Origin: Clostridiaceae bacterium
GTDB lineage: Bacteria > Bacillota > Clostridia > DSM-8532
Direction: 5' to 3'
Length of the DNA stretch: 21,510 bases
Assembly (NCBI GenBank): GCA_012727625.1
Contig: JAAYGP010000134.1
Coordinates: 1 to 21,510 of the forward strand
Within the stretch, counting starts at the first letter, position 1; each line of letters opens with the position of its first letter. Both the position numbers and the translations under genes were made by a program. The notes beneath the pieces were generated by a model. The model searched no databases. It saw only the letters and a list, made by a program, of their open reading frames with translations, and was not told where the DNA came from. Positions 15,598-21,510 of the stretch are shown here, piece after piece.

Positions 15598-15643
15598 AAC
15601 CGGCAGAATATCGGTTGTTAAGCAAAACCTTATCCTGCCGGCT
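15598..15643 (-). other. Hairpin directly after the BMP lipoprotein gene
   Basis: AACCGGCAG (15598-15606) pairs with CTGCCGGCT (15635-15643) over nine positions including one G-U. It begins nine bases past the lipoprotein stop (15652-15654). On the minus strand the stem is followed by TTAAACTG rather than a T-run, so partial termination or 3'-end protection is more likely than full termination. Such hairpins commonly raise binding-protein levels above those of the membrane parts. Confidence 0.5.
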
Positions 15644-15651
15644 TTAAATTT

Positions 15652-16761
15652 TTATTGCTGTGGTATATTACCAATAACCCCTTCAACAAACCAATCCATG
15701 GACAGCATTTCTTTATCCGTCAGGGATGAGCCTTCCGGAACCTTGATATTTCCGGATTGATCCTTGATTGGTCCATAGAAAACATCAAATTCGCCGCTGA
15801 TTATTTTTGCCTTCATTTCATCAACTTTTTCCTGGGCGCTTTCCGGAGCGTTTTTGGTTAAAGGAGCCAAATCGACAACTCCGTCTTCCATGCCTCCCCA
15901 GTAGTTTTCACTCTTCCAGGTGCCGTCAATAACCTTTTGGACCTGTTCTGCATAATATGGACCCCAGTTCCAGACAGGTGCCGTCATAAAGGAACCAGGC
16001 ACAATATCGCTTGTGTCACAGTTGTATCCAATGGCCCATTTTCCGCGTTCCTGAGCAGCCAGTTGGGGACCTGTCGTATCCTGATGCTGCGCTATAACAT
16101 CACAGCCTTTGTCCAGTAATGCTATGGCCGCGTTCTTTTCAGTGGCAGGATCATACCAGGTGTTGGTCCAGACAACTTCAACGGTTGCATCGGGATTTAC
16201 AGAACGCACACCAAGAGTGAATGCGTTAATGCCGCGAATAACTTCGGCTATGGGATGAGCTGCCACGTAACCTATTTTATTGGTTTCTGTTTTCATGCCG
16301 GCAACTATTCCGGACAGATATCTTGGCTGATACATTCTGCCGAAATAGTTCAGCATGTTTTCAGCGTCCAGGTATCCGGAACAATGCAGGAACTTAACAT
16401 CAGGGTATGCAAGTGCCATTTCATGAACATATTCCATATATCCGAATGAGTTTGCGAATATGACATTGCAGCCCTGATCGATTAATGACTGGATTACGGC
16501 GATACAGGAGTTGTCACTGTCACTGACATTTTCCTGGTAAAGGGTTTCAACGCCAAGCTTTTCCTCAACATATAACCTTGCCTGGTCGTGGGCATAGGTA
16601 TAACCGGCATCGTTACCTGAGCCTATAAACACAAAACCAACTTTTACCTTTTTTTCATTCCCCTGTCCGTCTGTTCCGGGTTTGCTGGTTTCTCCGCAGC
16701 TTGTTAAAAGCATTGTGAAGCAAAGAACAGCAATCAGCACGCAAAAAATCTTCTTTCTCAT
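15652..16761 (-). CDS. BMP-family purine nucleoside-binding lipoprotein
   Basis: This 369-residue exported lipoprotein is the substrate-binding part of the purine importer. A type II signal peptide is clear: MRKKIFCVLIAVLC, then lipobox LLTSC with Cys22 as the lipidated residue. The mature protein has the BMP/PnrA/TmpC layout, with KVGFVFIGSGNDAGYTYAHD at the start, DVKFLHCSGY, NYFGRMYQPRYLSGIVAGM and GKWAIGYNCDTS. Its ATG overlaps the xpt stop codon (ATGA arrangement), so the two are translationally coupled. The neighbouring xpt makes a xanthine- or guanine-related ligand likely, although BMP proteins also bind other nucleosides. It would need LspA for maturation. Confidence 0.92.
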   Translation of the reverse strand: MRKKIFCVLIAVLCFTMLLTSCGETSKPGTDGQGNEKKVKVGFVFIGSGNDAGYTYAHDQARLYVEEKLGVETLYQENVSDSDNSCIAVIQSLIDQGCNVIFANSFGYMEYVHEMALAYPDVKFLHCSGYLDAENMLNYFGRMYQPRYLSGIVAGMKTETNKIGYVAAHPIAEVIRGINAFTLGVRSVNPDATVEVVWTNTWYDPATEKNAAIALLDKGCDVIAQHQDTTGPQLAAQERGKWAIGYNCDTSDIVPGSFMTAPVWNWGPYYAEQVQKVIDGTWKSENYWGGMEDGVVDLAPLTKNAPESAQEKVDEMKAKIISGEFDVFYGPIKDQSGNIKVPEGSSLTDKEMLSMDWFVEGVIGNIPQQ

Positions 16762-17339
16762 TTTTCTTCCTCCCTGAAAATAATTTTTTTATCATTAAAA
16801 GATTCTATTGCAACAAGGGATTCCAGTCGGATACCCTGATTGCGCAAAATTTTACCGCCGGGCTGAAAGCCCTTTTCAATAGCAATTCCGGCTCCCAATA
16901 CACTTGCTCCTGCCTGTTTTGCTATATCAATCAGCCCAAGTATAGCTTGCCCGTTGGCAAGAAAATCATCAATCAGAAGAATTCTGTCCCCGGAAGAAAT
17001 ATACCGGCAGGAAACGGAAATGGTGTATTCCTTTTGTTTTGTATAGGAATATACCCGACTGCTATAGATCTCATCTGATATATTTTTCCCCGGGTACTTT
17101 TTGGCAAATACAAGCGGTGCTTTGAAATGATATGCAGTAAATAACGCAAATGCTATGCCTGAAGTCTCGATGGTAAGAATTTTGTCAATTTTCATGTCTT
17201 TAAAACGCTTATAAAACTCCCGGCCAATTTCATCGGCGAGAATTGGGTCAATCTGGTGGTTGATAAAGGAGTCAACCTTTAAAATGTTTCCGTCAAGTAC
17301 TATGCCTTCCTGTAATATACGCTGCTTTAACAAATCCAT
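16758..17339 (-). CDS. xpt: Xanthine phosphoribosyltransferase
   Basis: This 193-residue enzyme transfers ribose 5-phosphate from PRPP to xanthine to make XMP, which leads to GMP. Length and sequence fit Xpt: the N terminus MDLLKQRILQEGIVLDGNILKVD, FINHQIDP (25-32), the ETSGIA loop (58-63) and the PRPP-binding motif LLIDDFLANGQA (121-132). The start at 17339 has GGCAGGAG at good distance and matches the family N terminus; the frame stays open for 44 more codons with no supporting site. It is the first gene of the purine uptake operon and shares an ATGA overlap with the binding protein. In Bacillus xpt is under a guanine riboswitch, but I see none here. Confidence 0.93.
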   Translation of the reverse strand: MDLLKQRILQEGIVLDGNILKVDSFINHQIDPILADEIGREFYKRFKDMKIDKILTIETSGIAFALFTAYHFKAPLVFAKKYPGKNISDEIYSSRVYSYTKQKEYTISVSCRYISSGDRILLIDDFLANGQAILGLIDIAKQAGASVLGAGIAIEKGFQPGGKILRNQGIRLESLVAIESFNDKKIIFREEEK

Positions 17340-17705
17340 AAAGTACTCCTGCCTTAAAAATAGAAAGAACAAATCAAAACTGTTCCGCTGCAAAATCGTA
17401 AACTTATGTAATAATACAGCATGAATACATCCGCAGATTTTGCCTGCGGAATTATATTTAATTCTGCTCACTTAAGTGTGGAGTATAACCACTGTTCCTA
17501 TCCGATTTAAATACTGCGCAAAAACGCGAGGTGCTCAGCTTGACCGAACTGATTTACTGCAGCAGAATTAAATATTTGATTTGTCCAATATTCTATATTC
17601 TACATCAAACTAATTCAGGAAACAACAAAAACCGCAAAATCGTTAAAAATTGCTCAAACAATAACCCAACAGCTGATTCAGACATAGCTTTCCATCAAAG
17701 ATATT

Positions 17706-17734
17706 TTGTAAACAGGTTCTTTATGTGATAAAAT
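17706..17734 (+). promoter_or_regulatory. Promoter of nadA
   Basis: TTGTAA (17706-17711), a spacer of exactly 17 bases and TAAAAT (17729-17734) make a good vegetative promoter pointing toward nadA. Transcription would start near 17741, leaving a leader of about 185 bases. Confidence 0.6.
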
Positions 17735-17760
17735 AAAAAGCTGTGAAGGATTGAGAAAAA

Positions 17761-17902
17761 CACTCGCCGAAAAATATACAATGAATTTTCAATTGTAAAT
17801 TCCGGTGAGTGCTTGCATTAAAGGAATAATATAAGCGGAATACGCCATAGGGCGTTTTGCAGGCTTTATCCCGGTAAACGAGCACGGTTTTTTAAAGGGA
17901 TA
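17761..17902 (+). promoter_or_regulatory. Structured 5' leader of nadA (possible cis-regulatory RNA)
   Basis: Three stems follow each other between the promoter and the gene. CACTCGCCG (17761-17769) pairs with CGGTGAGTG (17803-17811), enclosing an inner ACAAT/ATTGT pairing. ACGCC (17842-17846) and GGCGT (17851-17855) form a tetraloop hairpin. TATCCC (17867-17872) pairs with GGGATA (17897-17902), and a T6 run (17888-17893) lies inside that loop after a weak CCG/CGG stem, which could be a terminator-antiterminator arrangement. I do not recognise a known riboswitch class. Regulation by NAD or nicotinate is an inference from the gene only. Confidence 0.42.
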
Positions 17903-17927
17903 GGACTTGTTAAGGGAGGAACTCGAC

Positions 17928-18845
17928 ATGGATGAAAAGACAATGGAAATGATAAATGAAATTAAAAGAATGAAAAAGGAAAAAAACGCAGTAATTGTTG
18001 CACATAACTACCAGATTGACGAAGTCCAGGATCTGGCTGATGTTGTCGGAGATTCATTTAAATTAAGGCAATACTGCGCATCAACAGATGCGGATGTGGT
18101 TGTTTTCTGCGGTGTTCATTTCATGGCAGAGAGTGCAAAGGTTTTATCTCCTGACAAAACAGTGCTGCTGCCCGAAATCCATGCAGGTTGTCCGATGGCT
18201 GACATGGTTACCGCGCGGGCGTTAAGGGAGGAAAAAAAGAAATATCCTGAAGCTGCAGTTGTATGCTATATCAACTCCTCTGCGGAAGTGAAAGCAGAAT
18301 GCGATATATGCTGCACTTCATCAAATGCTGTAAAGGTGGTAAAATCACTTCCGAACAAAGAGATACTTTTTGTACCCGATCAAAACCTTGGAAGTTTCAT
18401 TGCAAAACAAATACCGGAGAAAACCGTTCACTTGTGGCAGGGTTACTGCATAACACATCACAGGGTAGTGGAAAGTGATGTAAAAAAGGCTAAGGAAATT
18501 CATCCGGATGCTCTTTTCCTCGTACATCCCGAGTGCAGGCCGCAGGTAGTTGAAATGGCTGATTTTGTCGGGAGTACTGCCCAAATAATTGAATATGCCC
18601 AAAAAAGCCCACACAAAAAATTTCTGATAGGAACTGAAATGGGTGTAATGCACAAACTAAAGAAAGACAGTCCCGATAAATTATTCTATATGCTTTCAAC
18701 CGGTATGATATGCCCAAATATGAAGAAAACAACTGTGGAAAGCGTATATTTTTCATTAAAGGAAATGAGGTATGAAATAACCCTTGAAAAAAATGTGGCC
18801 GAAAGCGCAAAAAAAGCTCTTGGCGCAATGCTGGCTCTCGGATAG
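17928..18845 (+). CDS. nadA: Quinolinate synthase A
   Basis: This 305-residue iron-sulfur enzyme condenses iminoaspartate with dihydroxyacetone phosphate to quinolinate in de novo NAD synthesis. The three [4Fe-4S] cysteines expected for the short NadA form are Cys61 (FCGVHFMAES), Cys174 (WQGYCITHHR) and Cys262 (GMICPNMKK). Other blocks include IVAHNYQIDEVQDLADVVGDS near the start, EIHAGCPMADM and HPECRP. The ATG at 17928 follows AAGGGAGG at good spacing; an in-frame TTG at 17907 lies upstream of that site. Unusually, nadB and nadC do not follow; the next gene is a lipoprotein, so partners must be elsewhere or lost. Oxygen-sensitive cluster chemistry fits an anaerobe. Confidence 0.95.
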   Translation: MDEKTMEMINEIKRMKKEKNAVIVAHNYQIDEVQDLADVVGDSFKLRQYCASTDADVVVFCGVHFMAESAKVLSPDKTVLLPEIHAGCPMADMVTARALREEKKKYPEAAVVCYINSSAEVKAECDICCTSSNAVKVVKSLPNKEILFVPDQNLGSFIAKQIPEKTVHLWQGYCITHHRVVESDVKKAKEIHPDALFLVHPECRPQVVEMADFVGSTAQIIEYAQKSPHKKFLIGTEMGVMHKLKKDSPDKLFYMLSTGMICPNMKKTTVESVYFSLKEMRYEITLEKNVAESAKKALGAMLALG

Positions 18846-18899
18846 CAAAAGAATCTGAATTTTATGAACATGCACAATGGATTATAGTGGGGTGTGGTA

Positions 18900-20411
18900 A
18901 TGAGACGTTTTTTTATAGTGCTTATTGCAATCGGGTTATTGGTTACTGGCTGCAAAAAAAAAGACAATCCTGCGTCACAGAGCGACCCCGGTGTTACACC
19001 GGCAATTACTTCTTCCGTTACCGGTATTGCAAACAGCCCTGTACAGGAATTAGACACAGCGCCTTCTATTGAAATTAAAGAGGAAATTATAAGAAAAATG
19101 AGGGATATGGTGTTGAGTGACAAAACACCATACGAACTTATTGAGTTTATACAAAACAGCATAAATGGAACACAGGCGGATGAAGCGGATAAATTATTTC
19201 TTATACTTGAAACTGTTCAGAAAGCATGGCTTGGCTATTTTCAGGGAAGTATGGATTTCAGCCCTGAAAATACGGATGATGAATTCCTGGCATGGTTTAA
19301 CAACAACGGTTTTAAGCTAATCACGATTGACAGTGACAGGGTCCCGGCGATAAGGTATGATGTTTATTGGAACAACAGGAACTCATTATCCGAATGGTAC
19401 GCTCATTACATAGAAATTATAAGGTCCGAATCAAATGAACCTTCCGTATGGAACGGAAAACTGAATATTCCGGTTGAGGAACTGGAGAACAGAATACTCA
19501 AAACATCCGATTACATGGAAAAATACCCTGAAACCATCAAAACGAATGAAGTTATGAACTATTACGAGGATTATCTGTTTGCTTATCTTTACGGATATGA
19601 TCCTGATCCGGTGTGTGATGTAAATGAGGGTTTGATTTCAAGAAAGCATTATGAAAGGTATAAGGAATTTGTAAAGAACCATGCCGGTTCAACCGTGTCC
19701 GGAATATTATCTGAATACATTGGCCTGATAGAAAAAGGCAATTTTAGTCTTACGGATGAAATAATGTTTTTTCTTGAGGATGTTTTTTCAGGCCTTAATG
19801 AACAAAAAAGCGCAGATGCAAGTAATATAGGCGTTCAGATTATGGCAGAGCGCATGGTAAAGTTACTGCCCGGAAAAACCGGTTTTTTCTGGAGATGCTT
19901 TGGGTTTGCCGAATACGGGCACAATGCTGTTTTAAGCAGTATACGATTAGTTGACGGAAATCCTGTTTATATTGTCACCGGAGAGGTGGATGACTTATCA
20001 GGAGGGGAAACACAGGGAGATGATTTTTCCATTTATCTTCAATATACAATTGAAAACAACATACTTGTTCAAAGCAAGGATGCCCCGCTGATGATGGATT
20101 CCGATTTTAACGGCATTGAGCTTATTCGTTACCCGTTTATAACAGGGCATAAATGGATCCAATACCCGGTTGATGACAAAGGAAATAAATACAGCATTGA
20201 AACAGAGATTATAAACATTTACGAAAGTGATGACGGCACCATATATGAAGTGGAATATCGTGACATGTCCAATGGAAAGGTTGAAAACAGACTTATTCAG
20301 AGTGGAAAAGGCACAATAGGCTTCACAAAAATTTATGATGACAATGAAAACGAACCATTTTATATTGGTTATACCATATATGAAGAACAGACCGGATATT
20401 TGGACAACTGA
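18900..20411 (+). CDS. Lipoprotein of unknown function
   Basis: I do not recognise this 503-residue protein. It starts with a lipoprotein signal peptide, MRRFFIVLIAIGLLVTGC, with Cys18 in the lipobox, followed by KKK and a Ser/Thr/Pro-rich linker to about residue 55 typical of surface-tethered proteins. The rest is acidic and soluble, with many aromatic residues, predicted helices in the first half (for example PYELIEFIQNSINGT) and a strand-rich second half (VDGNPVYIVTGEVDD, GTIYEVEYRDMSNGKVENR). No enzyme motif is evident. The ATG at 18900 is chosen because GTGGGG (18887-18892) lies before it and the signal peptide begins there; an in-frame GTG sits two codons upstream. It starts 54 bases after nadA and may be cotranscribed. 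Confidence 0.8.
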   Translation: MRRFFIVLIAIGLLVTGCKKKDNPASQSDPGVTPAITSSVTGIANSPVQELDTAPSIEIKEEIIRKMRDMVLSDKTPYELIEFIQNSINGTQADEADKLFLILETVQKAWLGYFQGSMDFSPENTDDEFLAWFNNNGFKLITIDSDRVPAIRYDVYWNNRNSLSEWYAHYIEIIRSESNEPSVWNGKLNIPVEELENRILKTSDYMEKYPETIKTNEVMNYYEDYLFAYLYGYDPDPVCDVNEGLISRKHYERYKEFVKNHAGSTVSGILSEYIGLIEKGNFSLTDEIMFFLEDVFSGLNEQKSADASNIGVQIMAERMVKLLPGKTGFFWRCFGFAEYGHNAVLSSIRLVDGNPVYIVTGEVDDLSGGETQGDDFSIYLQYTIENNILVQSKDAPLMMDSDFNGIELIRYPFITGHKWIQYPVDDKGNKYSIETEIINIYESDDGTIYEVEYRDMSNGKVENRLIQSGKGTIGFTKIYDDNENEPFYIGYTIYEEQTGYLDN

Positions 20412-20757
20412 CAGCTTCTATTCAACAGCCATCCAAAAGCACGGGTGATCATGCGGTTTGAGGCTTGCGGTGCGAAGGACCGCAGCTTATGATTAGCTTT
20501 TTCAAAACTTTTCTATTTCCTGAAAGAATTGCGCTGACAATGTTTAAGTGCTATGATAAATATGATTTTAACAATTTCGGAATACGATGCATTCAGTGCG
20601 ATGGCAGGAACTTATGCTCCCGTGCTTTGCCGAAATGAACACAATATAGGGAAAATCACACAGAAAAACACATTAAAAAGCGCCATAAAACAGTTTATTT
20701 GTTAACTGTCATTATACAGAATACAGGATTTATGAATGAAAAGGAGAATCTGGTGTG
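20412..20757. other. 346-bp gene-free region with a possible terminator
   Basis: TTGCGGT (20465-20471) pairs with ACCGCAG (20479-20485, including one T-G pair) around a GCGAAGG loop. A TTTTT run appears at 20498-20502, some 13 bases on, so it is at best a weak terminator for the lipoprotein gene. The rest, 20510-20740, is AT-rich with no reliable coding frame; a possible but weak promoter is TTGTTA near 20699. AAGGAG at 20741-20746 is the ribosome site of the next gene. Confidence 0.45.
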
Positions 20758-21510
20758 ATGAAAAAGCCGCTGTTAAAATTGATTTTATTTGCCGGTATTC
20801 CGGTTATGGTCATAATAGTATTGTTTAAAATTAATGTTTATCTGGGGATTGCAGGTATAATTTCATATATTGCTGCCCTGGTGCTTTTTAACATGACTTA
20901 CATATATATTGTCAAGGGTCAGATCGAATACAGAAAAGGAAATCTTGAAAAGGCAGCCTCATGGTATGAAAAAGCGTCGAAAAGCAAAAAGGCCCCAATC
21001 AACGCGACTGTTGTTCATGGTTTTATTCTCTTTAAAACCGGCAAGCTTGAGGAAGCTGAAAAGGTCTTTCTTTCAGCTGTTGAAAACAGTAAAAGCAAGG
21101 ATGATACAAACATGGCAAAATCAAATCTTGCTCTTGTTTTATGGAAAAAGGGGAAGCTTGATGATGCGATTTCCATGTTGAAAGAGGTTATAAAGGAATA
21201 TAAAACCACTTCAATTTATGGTACTTTAGGTTATCTTGCTATTGAAAAGGGTGATCTGGATGAAGCCCTTGAAATAAATCTGGAGGCATACGATTTTAAC
21301 CCCGATAATCCGGTAATACAGGACAATCTTGCCCATTTATATCATTTGAGAGGTGAAATGGACAAGGCAGGGGAGCTTTTTAAAAAGCTTATTGAAAGCA
21401 ACCCGCATTTTCCCGAAGCATATTTTGACTATGGGCAATACCTTGAGGATTGCGGGGAAATAAATGAGGCTGCGGCGATGTATCAAAAAGCCCTGTCCTG
21501 CCAGTTCAAC
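20758..21510 (+). CDS. Membrane-anchored TPR-repeat protein (partial, runs off window)
   Basis: The frame is open from 20758 to the last base (251 codons) and continues beyond. Residues about 6-24 and 27-50 form two membrane helices (LLKLILFAGIPVMVIIVLF and LGIAGIISYIAALVLF). From about residue 55 it is tetratricopeptide repeats, with units such as GQIEYRKGNLEKAASWYEKA, GFILFKTGKLEEAEKVFLSA, ALVLWKKGKLDDAISMLKEV, GYLAIEKGDLDEALEINLEA, AHLYHLRGEMDKAGELFKKL and GQYLEDCGEINEAAAMYQKA, so at least six repeats face one side of the membrane. AAGGAG precedes it; the ATG at 20758 or the adjacent GTG at 20755 could be the start. Such proteins usually scaffold complexes; the partner is unknown. Confidence 0.85.
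   Translation, partial: MKKPLLKLILFAGIPVMVIIVLFKINVYLGIAGIISYIAALVLFNMTYIYIVKGQIEYRKGNLEKAASWYEKASKSKKAPINATVVHGFILFKTGKLEEAEKVFLSAVENSKSKDDTNMAKSNLALVLWKKGKLDDAISMLKEVIKEYKTTSIYGTLGYLAIEKGDLDEALEINLEAYDFNPDNPVIQDNLAHLYHLRGEMDKAGELFKKLIESNPHFPEAYFDYGQYLEDCGEINEAAAMYQKALSCQFN

Larger units (their letters stand above)
17340..17927. other. 588-bp divergent regulatory region between xpt and nadA
   Basis: No convincing gene. On the minus strand a TATAAT box (17451-17456) precedes the xpt leader. A perfect palindrome CACTTAAGTG (17469-17478) overlaps the expected -35 position, which itself is poor, suggesting an activated or repressed promoter. The leader then has a 7-bp hairpin (TCCGCAG/CTGCGGA, 17430-17450) without a T-run. 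I searched by eye for the guanine/adenine riboswitch core and did not find it. The plus-strand half holds the nadA promoter and leader, listed separately; bases about 17530-17700 are AT-rich with nothing recognisable. Confidence 0.55.

Noticed and set aside
17340..17471. 44-codon extension of xpt
   Set aside because: It runs through a hairpin and a TATAAT box and lacks a ribosome site; the family N terminus starts at 17339.
20909..21181. A 90-residue frame within the TPR gene
   Set aside because: It overlaps the TPR frame, which is open from 20758 to the end with clear repeats; the other frame is a shadow.
1..21510. CRISPR array, tRNA or rRNA genes
   Set aside because: No regularly spaced repeat-spacer series, no tRNA cloverleaf with a GTTCGA-type arm, and no rRNA sequence was noticed on either strand by eye.

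Overview
The window looks like chromosomal DNA of a low-to-moderate G+C Gram-positive anaerobe of the Clostridia. I infer this from strong AGGAGG-type ribosome binding sites, short lipoprotein signal peptides, a BMP/NupNOPQ-type purine transporter, the lspA-rluD pair found in Firmicutes, and many GNAT and VanZ accessory genes. I cannot name the species from sequence alone. Overall this is core metabolism (sugar import, purine salvage, NAD synthesis, lipoprotein maturation, RNA modification) broken up by a small accessory island at about 5.0-10.2 kb.

Layout. (1) 1-5033, plus strand: a sugar utilisation operon with a short L-rhamnose-isomerase-like TIM-barrel enzyme, a two-domain RbsA/MglA-type ATPase and two RbsC-type permeases. 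The substrate-binding protein is not in the window and may lie just upstream, where the window opens with a large hairpin. (2) 5072-6726, minus strand: a GNAT acetyltransferase fused to an aminoglycoside-phosphotransferase-fold kinase domain, broken by a one-base frameshift near 5596. (3) 6835-7153: a 303-bp non-coding mobile element with perfect 15-bp terminal inverted repeats and an 8-bp target duplication (TATAGAAT). (4) 7302-9169, plus strand: two further GNAT genes, a terminator, then a gene joining a Phd/YefM antitoxin-type domain to a Uma2-type nuclease fold. Its promoter carries three TAGCTRA boxes exactly 21 bp apart. (5) 9277-10152: a VanZ-family gene, then a second VanZ copy cut after about 30 codons and joined to a decayed fragment of the same mobile element. 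(6) 10180-11667: a strong promoter driving lspA and an overlapping rluD-type pseudouridine synthase gene.

(7) 11865-17339, minus strand: a five-gene purine uptake and salvage operon. Transcription order is xpt, BMP-type lipoprotein, ATPase, permease, permease. Most junctions overlap, but two hairpins separate the binding protein from the ATPase. Import by the ABC transporter plus phosphoribosylation by Xpt would feed xanthine or guanine-type purines into nucleotides. (8) 17706-18845, plus strand: nadA behind a clear promoter and a long structured leader. (9) 18900-20411: a 503-residue lipoprotein of unknown function. (10) 20758 to the window end: the start of a membrane-anchored TPR protein that runs off the edge.

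The most interesting items are the phased operator in front of the single-chain Phd-Uma2 gene, the MITE-like element with its target duplication and second copy inside a dead VanZ paralogue, the broken GNAT-kinase fusion, and the structured leaders and intercistronic hairpins in the nadA and transporter operons.
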